The notes beneath the pieces were generated by a model. That model was not told the DNA's origin and ran no database searches. It saw only the letters and a list, made by a program, of their open reading frames with translations. Below are positions 8,282 to 16,255 of a stretch of 64,000 nt of DNA, in pieces. Positions within the stretch are counted from its first letter, which is position 1; every line of letters starts with the position of its first letter. This stretch comes from Thermatribacter sp048814795 (GTDB lineage Bacteria; Atribacterota; Atribacteria; Atribacterales; Thermatribacteraceae), in the NCBI GenBank assembly GCA_048814795.1, contig CP184673.1, positions 1,116,001 through 1,180,000 of the forward strand, given 5' to 3'. A program made the translations under genes and the position numbers.

Positions 8282-8717
8282 ATCAGCCAGTGTTGAAAAG
8301 AAAGCAGCCGGTTTCACCGTTCTGGAGCTTGTCCTGGTTGTTTCGCTTCTGGCTCTGCTTTTGAGCTTTTCCTTTCCTCTTTTGGGTGATTTTGCAAACA
8401 GGGCTTTACTGAAAAATTCTGCTTCTCTACTTGCTCAGTGCTTGCGCCTGGCCCGGGTGGAGGCTTTGAGGCGTGGAGGGTGTGTTTCTGTTTTTTTGGG
8501 GAAAAACTTTTTCAAGCTTTATTACCCCGACGGCGAGACGACCAGCTTTCCCCTGCCCCGGGGAGTTGAGGTGAGCCATACCAGCTTCCCGGGGCAGCGT
8601 CTTCTCTTTTTTCCCACCGGCGTTCCCGCATCAGGAGGCAACGTGACCCTGGAGAAAGGGAAAATTCGCTCTCGAATTTTGATCACCCCGGTAACTGCCA
8701 GGGTACGCCTGGAATGA
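8262..8717 (+). CDS. Minor pilin, GspH/FimT family
   Basis: Pseudopilin of 151 residues with leader ending KKAAG and mature start FTVLELVLVVSLLALLLSF, retaining Glu +5. The body carries FANRALLKNSASLLAQCLRLARVEALRRG, a GspH/FimT-type alpha segment, then a beta-rich domain (VSVFLGKNFFKLYYPDG, LLFFPTGVPASGG). Such proteins sit at the fibre tip complex and prime assembly. ATG at 8262 lies inside the end of pilD, suggesting coupling. Exact paralogue (FimU, GspH) cannot be fixed by eye. Confidence 0.88.
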   Translation: MVLWGLKSASVEKKAAGFTVLELVLVVSLLALLLSFSFPLLGDFANRALLKNSASLLAQCLRLARVEALRRGGCVSVFLGKNFFKLYYPDGETTSFPLPRGVEVSHTSFPGQRLLFFPTGVPASGGNVTLEKGKIRSRILITPVTARVRLE

Positions 8718-9064
8718 GCCCTTTTTCGAGCAGTCGGGGAGCAACTCTCCTGGGAGTGCTGATTCTTGCCGGTGTCCTTTCTCTCTTCTCTCTGGCATTG
8801 AGCAGAAGTATTCTTGTGATCGAGCGCTTGAGGGGGGAGATTTCCTGCAAAAAGGAAGCGCTTTTTCTTGCGGTGAATACCCTGGAGGACCTGAAAAGAG
8901 AGAGGTGGCTGGAAATTCCTGCCCGGGGAGAGGTGAGAGAAGGAGAGCTCAAAGCGGTGTTCGAAGTAGAGGAGTTTTCGGGCGAGCTTTTACTTTTTGA
9001 GGTGGAAGTCTTTAAAAAAGATGGTGAGAAGCTCTATGCTCTGGAGACGCTCTCCTTTAAGTGA
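8714..9064 (+). CDS. Minor pilin-like protein lacking Glu +5
   Basis: A 116-residue protein with an N-terminal leader-like MSPFSSSRG followed by ATLLGVLILAGVLSLFSLAL. The layout is that of a class III-processed pilin, but the mature +1 is Ala and +5 is Gly instead of Phe and Glu. The rest (CKKEALFLAVNTLEDLKRERW) looks like the amphipathic alpha-1 of PilV/GspI pseudopilins. ATG overlaps the previous stop as ATGA. Role in the tip complex is inferred from its place between two better-supported minor pilins. Confidence 0.75.
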   Translation: MSPFSSSRGATLLGVLILAGVLSLFSLALSRSILVIERLRGEISCKKEALFLAVNTLEDLKRERWLEIPARGEVREGELKAVFEVEEFSGELLLFEVEVFKKDGEKLYALETLSFK

Positions 9065-9524
9065 GGAAGAAGGCTTTTCGCTTCTTGAGGTGCTCCTGGG
9101 GGTGGCTCTCCTGGGGGTGGTGGTGACCTCTTTTTTTCTTCTGGTGGGAAGTTTTTCAAGTTTTGGAGCGCAAACTCAGGTTCGTCTTGAGGAGGAAGCC
9201 CATGAACTGCTGGCCTTCATGACCTTGCTGGACCTTATCCGTTACGGAAGTTCTCCGCTTGATTTTGCTCGGGGAGAGCGTCTCCGGGTTTGGATGGGTA
9301 AAAATCCCGTGGAGGTCTACTCTTTGCAGGATGCACTGCTGGTTAAAAACCGGGGGGTGGCTAACCCGGTAGCTATTCTGAAAGGGTTAGAGCTTTCTTT
9401 TAGGACCTTTTTGCTGGATGATGGAAGGCAGTTTGTGGAGGTTGAGCTGGGTTTTCAGGGAAGCAGGGGCTATCACTTGAAAACGCTTTGTGGGGAGGTA
9501 CTTGGTGAAAAAATTTATCGCTGA
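9036..9524 (+). CDS. Minor pilin, GspJ/PilW-like
   Basis: Pseudopilin of 162 residues with leader MLWRRSPLSEEEG and mature start FSLLEVLLGVALLGVVVTSFF, Glu +5 present. A beta-rich domain follows (VRLEEEAHELLAFMTLLDLIRY, then VEVYSLQDALLVKN and LSFRTFLLDDGRQFVEVELGF), resembling GspJ/PilW. The ATG at 9036 is chosen because GGTGAG at 9023-9028 is 7 bp upstream and it gives a normal leader; the ATG at 9021 and the TTG at 8997 are alternatives. It overlaps the previous gene by 29 bp. Confidence 0.82.
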   Translation: MLWRRSPLSEEEGFSLLEVLLGVALLGVVVTSFFLLVGSFSSFGAQTQVRLEEEAHELLAFMTLLDLIRYGSSPLDFARGERLRVWMGKNPVEVYSLQDALLVKNRGVANPVAILKGLELSFRTFLLDDGRQFVEVELGFQGSRGYHLKTLCGEVLGEKIYR

Positions 9525-9888
9525 AGAGCGTGGTTTTGCAGAGGTGATTTTGATTTTGGTTTGTGCAGTGCTTCTTGCCGGGTTTTGCTTGCTCTGGAAG
9601 AGTGTCCTTTCTCACCGGGATCTGGTGGAGGCTTACTGTGAAAAGGTGCGTCGGGACTATTTCTTTGAAGGTGTACTCTGTGAAGCGGTAGTTAAGATCA
9701 AAGAGGGAGAAGAGGTACTGGATAGCATTTCTTCCTTTGCGCCAGATTTCCGGTTTGCGATTTCTAATGGTAAAATACTCCTAAAACACCAGTCGGGGAT
9801 TTACTGGGAGGTGGATTATACAGAGCAGAAAGAGGGTGTGGTGGTGAAAAACCTGGTCACTCCTTTCACGCTTCCCTATGTGAGGTAA
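9505..9888 (+). CDS. Minor pilin-like membrane-anchored protein (PilX/GspK position)
   Basis: A 127-residue protein with a short leader MKKFIAEERG and then FAEVILILVCAVLLAGFCLLW. It has the Gly/Phe junction and hydrophobic stem of a prepilin, but +5 is Ile and an acidic residue sits at +3. The rest is a small soluble domain. GTG at 9505 is preferred because GGGGAGGT (9492-9499) lies 5 bp upstream; a TTG at 9502 is also possible. As the last gene of the pseudopilin run it occupies the place of PilX or GspK, but I do not recognise the family. Confidence 0.72.
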   Translation: MKKFIAEERGFAEVILILVCAVLLAGFCLLWKSVLSHRDLVEAYCEKVRRDYFFEGVLCEAVVKIKEGEEVLDSISSFAPDFRFAISNGKILLKHQSGIYWEVDYTEQKEGVVVKNLVTPFTLPYVR

Positions 9889-9892
9889 AAGT

Positions 9893-10867
9893 ATGCTGGG
9901 TATAGATCTGGGTTCTTATGCCTTGAAATACGCTCTTTCTGAGCGCAAAAAAGGAGCAGGTTTTGAGTGCAGGAGAGCAGGGTTTCTTGCTTTTTCAAAA
10001 GATGTTTTTTCGGGAGGAGATATAAAAGACGCTGCTTTTCTGGTTTCTGAGCTGCGCGAGTTATGGCGCAGACAGCGTCTTCCCCGGGAAGCGGTTCTTG
10101 CCCTCTATCATCCTCGCATGGTCATTCAGCGGGCATCTTTACCCCGAATGAGTGGGGAAGAACTGCGCAACGCTCTGTACTGGGAAGTGCGTTCCCTGGT
10201 GCCCGGTGAGGAAGAGCTGCAGATTGGCTGGCATGTGCTTCGGGAGGAAGCCGAAAAGGTAGAAGTGCTTTACGCCGCTTTACCTTCTGTGGTCCTGGAA
10301 GTGTACCTTGAAATTTTTCGCAGGGCAGGTATTCGTCTGGAGGGTGTGGAACCTCAAATACTGAGCCTTCTGCGGGGATTTCTGAGTATTTATTCGGATT
10401 ATCTGGATAAAGGTTCTTTCGTTCTCCTGGATGTTGGTTTCAACAAAGGTATGGTCATCTTTTTCAAGGCTGGCTTCGTTTTTTCGCGCTACATTGACTG
10501 GGGATTGCGCAGGCTCTGGCAGTATTTGCGGGATAAGTTTAACCTGCTTCCCGTGGAAGCCCTGGACCTTCTGAGGAGACCAGTTGAGGAAGCTCCTCCG
10601 GAGATGTATGAGGCTGTGGAGAGTGAAGTTCAGGAATTTTTGCTGGAGTTACGCAGATCGCTGACCTTCTTGCAGACCGAGTATGGTCCTGATGCCTTTG
10701 GAGAGTTTTTTCTGTGTGGAGGGGGAAGCAGCATACCCCTTTTCAGAGCCAGGATTGAGGCAGAACTTAACCTGAGTTTGCGGGATGTTGCTCTTCCAGA
10801 AAAAGAAAAACCTGTGCCCAATCTGCCTCTTGTCCTTGGTGCGGTAGGTGCATCCCTTTGGAGTTGA
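9893..10867 (+). CDS. pilM: Type IV pilus assembly protein PilM
   Basis: Actin-like cytoplasmic ATP-binding protein that binds the N-terminal tail of PilN and links the cytoplasmic motor to the inner-membrane alignment complex. The N-terminus LGIDLGSYALKYAL is the phosphate-1 loop, SFVLLDVGFNKGMVIFF is the phosphate-2 region, and FFLCGGGSSIPLFRARIE with LGAVGASL is the adenosine region. Length 324 is slightly short of the usual 350. GAGGT at 9882-9886 precedes the ATG. It heads a pilM-N-O-P-Q series in the standard order. Confidence 0.93.
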   Translation: MLGIDLGSYALKYALSERKKGAGFECRRAGFLAFSKDVFSGGDIKDAAFLVSELRELWRRQRLPREAVLALYHPRMVIQRASLPRMSGEELRNALYWEVRSLVPGEEELQIGWHVLREEAEKVEVLYAALPSVVLEVYLEIFRRAGIRLEGVEPQILSLLRGFLSIYSDYLDKGSFVLLDVGFNKGMVIFFKAGFVFSRYIDWGLRRLWQYLRDKFNLLPVEALDLLRRPVEEAPPEMYEAVESEVQEFLLELRRSLTFLQTEYGPDAFGEFFLCGGGSSIPLFRARIEAELNLSLRDVALPEKEKPVPNLPLVLGAVGASLWS

Positions 10868-11418
10868 AAAATGTTTACCCGGTAAAAGTGAATCTTCTGC
10901 CAGCCCGGCTGGTGGTTAAGAAAACCCCTAACTGGGTGCGTCTTTTCTTTATGGTACTTTTGATTTCTCTCTCGGTTCTTTATATCTTTTCCTTTTTAAT
11001 GCTTTCTGATAAAGTTTTTCTCTCCCGAACTCAGCTGGAAGAGTTGCGCTCCCGGGTAGAAATTTTGAAACAGGAAGAACAGAAACTTAAAGACGTGGAA
11101 AGGAGAGTCGCTGCTCTTGAGAAAAGACTGGATCTTTTACAAAGCCTGGTTGGAGCGGAGCCCGATTGGTTGCAGATTTTTGAGGTCATAGGCAGCAGCC
11201 TCCCTCAGGACGTTTATTTTGAGAGTTTAAAGGCCTCTCGAGGTGAAATGCGCCTGGAAGGAAAGGCTTTCAGCATTTTCAGCATTGCTCAGTTGATAAG
11301 TTCTCTTTCCGCCTACGATCAGCTTTTCCGAGAGGTGGACCTTGAATCTCTGTCTCTTGAAGAGAGCCTTTACAAATTTACTTTAAAAGTGGGGTTGGTG
11401 GAAAAAAGTGCGTCTTGA
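10858..11418 (+). CDS. pilN: Type IV pilus alignment protein PilN
   Basis: Bitopic inner-membrane protein of 186 residues. The cytoplasmic N-terminus carries YPVKVNLLPARL, matching the VNLLP motif that docks into PilM. One membrane helix lies at about residues 27-49, followed by a coiled coil (LEELRSRVEILKQEEQKL) and a ferredoxin-like periplasmic domain. A TTG start at 10858 is taken, with AGGTG 7 bp upstream; TTG at 10864 is an alternative. The gene overlaps pilM by 10 bp. Confidence 0.88.
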   Translation: MELKNVYPVKVNLLPARLVVKKTPNWVRLFFMVLLISLSVLYIFSFLMLSDKVFLSRTQLEELRSRVEILKQEEQKLKDVERRVAALEKRLDLLQSLVGAEPDWLQIFEVIGSSLPQDVYFESLKASRGEMRLEGKAFSIFSIAQLISSLSAYDQLFREVDLESLSLEESLYKFTLKVGLVEKSAS

Positions 11419-11947
11419 GAAAAGCTGGCCTTTCCTTTTGTTGATCTGGGGTGGAGCGCTTCTGGCTTTTCTCTACCTTCTTTTACATCCCCTGCTTTTT
11501 GAACTTGACCGTATCGGTAAAGAGAAAGAGAACCTTACCCAGCAGGTTATGAAGTTACAAAGGAGAGTTGCCAGTTTACGAGCCACAGAAAAGCGTCTGG
11601 AAGAGTTGCGTTCCACGGTAGAGGCTATTGAGGAGCGCCTTCCTCAGGAAAAGGAAATGCCCCAGTTGCTTCTTGCTGTGGAGGATGCTGCTTTCCTGTC
11701 GGATTCGGAAGTGGAATCCCTGACCCCCCAGGCTCTGAAGAGTGAGAAAGATTATACCGAGGTTCCCCTGAAGATAAAGTTGCACTCTTCTTATCGGGGG
11801 ATGCTCCTTTTTTTAAATACTCTACGTCGCATTCCGCGTCTCATCCAGCTTGAGAAGATCAATTTCACTCCTGCTACAAGAGGAGGCTTCGACGTTGAGC
11901 TCACCTTAAAGACCTACATTCTTGGGACTTCAGGAGGTAAGAGGTGA
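11408..11947 (+). CDS. pilO: Type IV pilus alignment protein PilO
   Basis: Bitopic protein of 179 residues that pairs with PilN in the periplasm. A membrane segment (WPFLLLIWGGALLAFLYLLL) occupies residues 7-26, followed by a coiled coil (LDRIGKEKENLTQQVMKLQ) and a globular domain with the PilO-like pattern of aromatic and Pro residues (YRGMLLFLNTLRRIPRLIQL). GTG start inside the end of pilN. The call rests on order, topology and this C-terminal motif. Confidence 0.88.
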   Translation: MRLEKSWPFLLLIWGGALLAFLYLLLHPLLFELDRIGKEKENLTQQVMKLQRRVASLRATEKRLEELRSTVEAIEERLPQEKEMPQLLLAVEDAAFLSDSEVESLTPQALKSEKDYTEVPLKIKLHSSYRGMLLFLNTLRRIPRLIQLEKINFTPATRGGFDVELTLKTYILGTSGGKR

Positions 11948-12510
11948 GAAGTCAGGAGTTTTATCTGCAAATCGCTCTTGCAGCCTTAATTGTTTTTTTA
12001 GCTTTTTCCGGGGTACAGGTTCTGGATGTGGCCCTGCGCCCTCAGGAAGTTTCCACCCTGCTACCACAAAAGCTGCAGGAGACAGCTCCCGCTCTGCTGA
12101 AGGATACAAATCTTCAAAAGCTCTTCCCGCCTGCTTACCCTGATGAAAAGCTTCTGGCTTTCCGGGATATTTTCAAGGTGCCTCCCCAGTTGCTGGTGGC
12201 TACTCTTCCTCAGGAGACGGTAAAATATCCTGAGGGAACTTCCAGTGCGGTGACGGGGCAAGTGGTGGAAGCCAGAGGTACCTCTGCAGGAAAGGAATCA
12301 GAAGAGGTGGAGAAGCAACCCGAAATTAACCTCAAAGGGGTGGTGCTTTCTCCTCAGGGCCGGGTGGTATTGCTTGAAGTTGATGGTCAGATTGAGTTTT
12401 TAACTTCTGAAAAACCCTTGTCTTCGGGAATAAAATTGGTTAAAGTGAAGGAGAAAGAAGTGGTTCTCGAGTATCAGGGGAGGGAAATAACATTAAACCT
12501 TACCGATTAA
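11944..12510 (+). CDS. PilP/GspC-like inner-membrane protein
   Basis: A 188-residue protein with one N-terminal membrane helix (residues 8-28), a Pro/Gln-rich periplasmic linker with RDIFKVPP, and a C-terminal beta domain. The beta domain (NLKGVVLSPQGRVVLLEVDG and EKEVVLEYQGREITLNL) looks like the homology region shared by PilP and GspC. That region contacts the N0 domain of the secretin and joins the inner-membrane complex to PilQ. PilP is normally a lipoprotein, but no lipobox Cys is seen, so the topology is more GspC-like. GTG start overlapping the pilO stop; the 3' end overlaps the probable pilQ start. Confidence 0.78.
   Translation: MRSQEFYLQIALAALIVFLAFSGVQVLDVALRPQEVSTLLPQKLQETAPALLKDTNLQKLFPPAYPDEKLLAFRDIFKVPPQLLVATLPQETVKYPEGTSSAVTGQVVEARGTSAGKESEEVEKQPEINLKGVVLSPQGRVVLLEVDGQIEFLTSEKPLSSGIKLVKVKEKEVVLEYQGREITLNLTD
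12476..12494 (+). promoter_or_regulatory. Ribosome-binding site and AUU start of pilQ
   Basis: AGGGGAGGG at 12476-12484 is one of the best Shine-Dalgarno matches in the window, and the in-frame ATT at 12492 lies 7 bp after it. No ATG, GTG or TTG occurs in this frame between the upstream stop (12441-12443) and 12633. Reading from the ATT gives a complete signal peptide. Both lie within the 3' end of the preceding gene. Confidence 0.7.
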
Positions 12511-14219
12511 CCTTTAGGGGCTATCTCCTTTTCTGGGTTAGCGTTTTATTTTCAATTCTGTTTCTGGCTGGTTACGCCTCTGCTCTGGAGCTTACTCATT
12601 TTTTCTGGAGAGCTGACTCGCAGGAGATTAAATTGACTTTCAAGTTTTCTGGGAGAGCGAGCTGGAGCGATGTTTCTCCGGATTCCTTTCATATAGTCCT
12701 GGATGTTGAGGGGGCGGTGAATGCACTCTCCTATGCAGAAAGAACCATGGGGGTAGGTCCTCTGCGCAAGGTGATTCTGAAGCCCTACCAGGAGGGGCTC
12801 AAAATCTGGCTGGAGCTCACCGGGAAAGTGGAATATGAGGTTTACGGAGAAGCCGGGAACAGGCTTTTGAGCGTCCTTTTGAAGGGTCCCTTTGGGGATG
12901 TTTCCCAAAGGAAAAATTTGCTTTCTTTTGATTTCCGAGATGCCGATTTACGGGATGTTCTTCTGGCTCTTGCCAAGGCTGAGGGTGTGAACATACTGGT
13001 CGATGATTCGGTGGAGGGTAAAATCAGTGTTTCTTTCGAGGGTCTGACCTTCGACCAGGCTCTAAACTACATTTTGAAAATGAAAGGCCTGGCTCAGATT
13101 CGTTTTGGAAACAACATAATTGTGGGGAGTAGAGAGGTTCTGGAGAAGAACTTTGGGCTTCTTGAAGTCCGTCGCTATAGTCTTCGTTTTGCAAACCCTG
13201 AAGAGGTTAAACAGGCTCTTTCCTTGGTGATACCGGATACAGAAAGAATACAGGTGGATCTGACTTCCAAGAGTTTGCTGGTCAAGGGGAGAGCGGCTGA
13301 ATTTGCCGAAGTTGAAAAAATAATTCAGGAAATTGATCGCCCCCTGGAAACGAGGGTTTTCAGGTTGAGCAATAACCTTTACCAGGATGAGGCTGAATTT
13401 GGCAAGTTTAAATCACTCCTGGGTATCATTATTCCTGATGAGCAACGCATAGAGTACGACTTTGCACAGATGTCCATTATTGTAAAGGGAACCGAGGAAG
13501 AGCTAAAAGCGGTGGGTGAGCTCCTTGAGAACCTGGATCGAAAACGTCCTCAAATCATGATCGATGCCAAGCTGGTGGAGATCAACCGGGATAAGATAAA
13601 AGACCTGGGGGTTTCCTGGAAAGTTGGCGGGGAGGAGGGTCAGATTACTTTTGGCGAAATGGCCCTGGGTGGAACCTTAGAGCGTCAAGATCTGGTGGAA
13701 GCTACCATTAAAGCTCTGGAAACCAGAAATCTGGCCCGCCTGGTAGGTAATCCCCGCATTCTTACTTTGAGTGGTAAAGAGGCCCGCATAGAGGTGACGG
13801 ATACCATTCCCTACCTTGAGACTTCCATAGATGCTGAGGGGAACAAAAGTTACAGTGTGGTCAAGGAAACCGTGGGTGTGAAGTTAACGGTGACTCCTCT
13901 TCTTACTTCTGATGGCAAAGTGCTGGTGCATGTCAAACCTGAGGTGAGTACCGGACAGCTTACTGAAGTAAAGGCAGAGGGATTGAGCTGGACGGTTCCC
14001 CAAACCTCAGAGAAGGTTGCTGAAACCACTGCTCGACTGCGTCCTGGAGAAACTCTGGTGATTGGTGGTTTGATTCGCAGCGAAGATATCGAGAAAATAA
14101 CCCGCATACCCCTTTTGAGTGATATTCCTCTTCTGGGAGAGTTTTTTACCCTGCGCAATACCACTCACAAAGAGACTGAACTGGTGGTTTTTCTTACCCC
14201 TCATATCATCGATTACTGA
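12492..14219 (+). CDS. pilQ: Type IV pilus secretin PilQ (probable AUU start)
   Basis: Outer-membrane channel for the pilus, 575 residues from the proposed ATT start. Residues 1-31 form a signal peptide: basic KPYRLTFRG, a hydrophobic core, cleavage after ASA31. Then come an AMIN-type domain (about 45-130), an STN/N0 domain starting FDFRDADLRDVLLALAKAEG, one or two N1-type domains (VRRYSLRFANPEEVKQAL), and the secretin barrel (VGNPRILTLSGKEARIEV, LRPGETLVIGGLI, LLSDIPLLGEFF, ELVVFLTPHII). A start at the first conventional codon, TTG at 12633, would remove the signal peptide and cannot be right for an exported protein. Confidence 0.93.
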   Translation: MKPYRLTFRGYLLFWVSVLFSILFLAGYASALELTHFFWRADSQEIKLTFKFSGRASWSDVSPDSFHIVLDVEGAVNALSYAERTMGVGPLRKVILKPYQEGLKIWLELTGKVEYEVYGEAGNRLLSVLLKGPFGDVSQRKNLLSFDFRDADLRDVLLALAKAEGVNILVDDSVEGKISVSFEGLTFDQALNYILKMKGLAQIRFGNNIIVGSREVLEKNFGLLEVRRYSLRFANPEEVKQALSLVIPDTERIQVDLTSKSLLVKGRAAEFAEVEKIIQEIDRPLETRVFRLSNNLYQDEAEFGKFKSLLGIIIPDEQRIEYDFAQMSIIVKGTEEELKAVGELLENLDRKRPQIMIDAKLVEINRDKIKDLGVSWKVGGEEGQITFGEMALGGTLERQDLVEATIKALETRNLARLVGNPRILTLSGKEARIEVTDTIPYLETSIDAEGNKSYSVVKETVGVKLTVTPLLTSDGKVLVHVKPEVSTGQLTEVKAEGLSWTVPQTSEKVAETTARLRPGETLVIGGLIRSEDIEKITRIPLLSDIPLLGEFFTLRNTTHKETELVVFLTPHIIDY

Positions 14220-14227
14220 GGGTTAAA

Positions 14228-14743
14228 ATGCCAGTAAAAAATGTGGCTCTCCTGGGTTTTATGGGTTGTGGTAAAACCACCGTGGGGCGTTTGTTAGCCA
14301 AAAAGCTGGGTTTTTCGTTTCTGGACACCGACTCCCTGATTGAGGAAAAAAGTGGCCTGAGTATTCCCCAAATTTTTGAACTTTTTGGGGAGGAACACTT
14401 CAGAAATCTGGAGGGTCAGGTTCTAAAAGAGGTGATGTTCCGCGAGAAGCTGGTGCTTTCCACGGGTGGTGGGTTGCCTGTGAAGGACGAAAACTGGGAG
14501 ATTCTCAAAAAAAGGTTTCTTACCGTTTTTATCGAGGTTCCTTTTGAAATTCTCTGGAAAAGAATTGCTTCTGACTCCGGGCGCCCCCTTCTTCGCCGCT
14601 ATCCTCGCAAAGAATTGCTGAAAGGGTTATACCTGGAACGCCTTTCGCGTTATCGTCAGGCGGATGTTATAATTAGTGCTGGAAGATTAACCCCGGAAGA
14701 GATTGCCGAGGCGATTATTAAGCATGCGCAATTTGATTGTTAA
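14228..14743 (+). CDS. aroK: Shikimate kinase
   Basis: Phosphorylates shikimate at O3 with ATP, 171 residues, cytoplasmic. Walker A is GFMGCGKTTVGRLLA; the shikimate-binding Asp lies in LDTDSLIEEKSG, the Arg in HFRNLE, and the glycine loop is STGGGLPV. The lid region has SDSGRPLLRR. ATG with GAGGG upstream, 8 bp after pilQ. pilMNOPQ followed by aroK and aroB is also the order in many Proteobacteria. Confidence 0.96.
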   Translation: MPVKNVALLGFMGCGKTTVGRLLAKKLGFSFLDTDSLIEEKSGLSIPQIFELFGEEHFRNLEGQVLKEVMFREKLVLSTGGGLPVKDENWEILKKRFLTVFIEVPFEILWKRIASDSGRPLLRRYPRKELLKGLYLERLSRYRQADVIISAGRLTPEEIAEAIIKHAQFDC

Positions 14744-15821
14744 AACTAAAGAACGTGTTTATCCAGTGTTTATAGGGTGTGGCCTTTTTGAGGAAGGAGT
14801 ACTTGGTGGCCTGGATTTATCCTTTAGCACAGGTGCGTTAATAACCAACCAGAGGGTTGGTCCTCTACATGCTGGAAAGGTTTGTCAGGCTTTTCAGGAA
14901 CAGGGATTTGAACTTGCTTCTTTAGAGCTTCCGGATGGAGAGGAGTTTAAAACTCTTGCTTCTGCGGAAGAGGCCTATCACTTTTTGCTTCGGGAAGGTC
15001 TGGATCGCAAGAGTTTTCTGGTAACCCTGGGAGGAGGTGTGATTACCGACCTGGGAGGGTTTGTGGCTTCCACTTTTATGAGGGGTATCGCTTATTACCA
15101 GATTCCTACCAGTCTTCTGGCTCAGGTGGACAGCTCTGTAGGAGGAAAGACTGGTGTTAATCTTGAAGAAGGGAAGAACCTGGTGGGCACTTTTTATCAA
15201 CCCCATGGGGTTATTATAGAACTGTCTTTTCTGGAAACTCTTCCCGAGCGAGAATATCGTGAAGGTCTTGCAGAAGTGGCCAAGGCAGCTTTTCTGGCCG
15301 GGGGAGGATTTTTGAAGTTGCTTGCTTTGAGAGGTGGAGCTCTTCTGGAGAGAGACTACAGCGTCTTGGAGGAAGTAGTGGAGAAGGCAGTGGTTTTCAA
15401 GAAAGAAATCGTGGAACAGGATGAAAAAGAAAAAGGCTTGAGGAGCATTCTCAACTATGGACACACCGTAGCTCATGGTCTTGAGAAAGCCCTGGGTTAT
15501 GGTGTCCTGCGCCACGGCGAAGCGGTGGCCATAGGTATGATGGTGGAAGCCATGATAGGTATTGAGATGGGAATTACCAGACCCCGGGTTGTGGAAGTTC
15601 AAAAAGAAATTCTTCAGGGAATGGGTTTGCCATTGAGTGTGGAAGTGCCTTTGAGTTCTGAAGATTTCTGGGCGATCCTGAAACACGACAAAAAAAGGGA
15701 AGCGCAACATATTAAGTTTTCCTTACTCAGAGACTTTGGTGACCCTGTTTTCGGGGTAAGTGTTCCCGAAGAAGTTTTTAAGAAGGTTTTTGATTCTACG
15801 AGAGGAGCGGTTCTTAAATGA
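14724..15821 (+). CDS. aroB: 3-Dehydroquinate synthase
   Basis: NAD- and metal-dependent cyclisation of DAHP to 3-dehydroquinate, 365 residues. Signatures: LPDGEEFKTL, VTLGGGVITDLGGFVASTFM, PTSLLAQVDSSVGGKTGVN, and metal ligands in REGLAEVAK and SILNYGHTVAHGLE with LRHGEAVAIGM. The ATG at 14724 gives the normal N-terminus; an upstream TTG at 14703 would add seven residues. It overlaps aroK by 20 bp. Confidence 0.96.
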   Translation: MRNLIVKTKERVYPVFIGCGLFEEGVLGGLDLSFSTGALITNQRVGPLHAGKVCQAFQEQGFELASLELPDGEEFKTLASAEEAYHFLLREGLDRKSFLVTLGGGVITDLGGFVASTFMRGIAYYQIPTSLLAQVDSSVGGKTGVNLEEGKNLVGTFYQPHGVIIELSFLETLPEREYREGLAEVAKAAFLAGGGFLKLLALRGGALLERDYSVLEEVVEKAVVFKKEIVEQDEKEKGLRSILNYGHTVAHGLEKALGYGVLRHGEAVAIGMMVEAMIGIEMGITRPRVVEVQKEILQGMGLPLSVEVPLSSEDFWAILKHDKKREAQHIKFSLLRDFGDPVFGVSVPEEVFKKVFDSTRGAVLK

Positions 15822-16252
15822 AAATTCTGGTGATCCTGGGTCCCAACCTTAACCTTTTGGGCAAGCGGGAAGTGAACATATACGGTACTATGACCTTTCC
15901 GGAAGTGGTGGATGTTATAGAACAGGAAGCCGAAGAACTGGGTATGGAAATCGAGGTTTTCCAATCTAATCATGAAGGGGAAATTATTGATAAAATACAA
16001 AAAAGCGCTCACTTTGATGGTCTGATCATCAATCCAGGAGCATTCACCCATTACAGTATTGCTATCCGGGATTGTATCGCTGCGGTGGGAATTCCCACCA
16101 TTGAGGTGCACATGTCCAATATTTACGCCCGGGAAGAATTTCGCAGGCATTCGGTTATAGCTCCTGTGTGCTGGGGGCAGATTTCTGGACTGGGTCATTT
16201 GGGATATATTGTTGCTTTGCACGCTTTCTGGAGAAAAGGAGAAGAAGCCTGA
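15818..16252 (+). CDS. aroQ: 3-Dehydroquinate dehydratase, type II
   Basis: Dodecameric type II dehydroquinase of 144 residues making 3-dehydroshikimate. Motifs include GPNLNLLGKREVNIYG with the catalytic Tyr, QSNHEGEIIDKIQ, NPGAFTHYSIAIRDCI and EVHMSNIYAREEFRRHS with the active His. ATG overlaps the aroB stop. The enzyme acts between AroB and AroE, so three consecutive genes here plus aroE at 2.2 kb cover DAHP to shikimate 3-phosphate. Confidence 0.97.
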   Translation: MKILVILGPNLNLLGKREVNIYGTMTFPEVVDVIEQEAEELGMEIEVFQSNHEGEIIDKIQKSAHFDGLIINPGAFTHYSIAIRDCIAAVGIPTIEVHMSNIYAREEFRRHSVIAPVCWGQISGLGHLGYIVALHAFWRKGEEA

Positions 16253-16255
16253 GTT

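Noticed and set aside
12633..14219. pilQ starting at TTG 12633
   Set aside because: This start removes the signal peptide and part of the AMIN domain, has no proper ribosome site, and leaves a 122-bp open stretch that reads as an exported N-terminus in the same frame.
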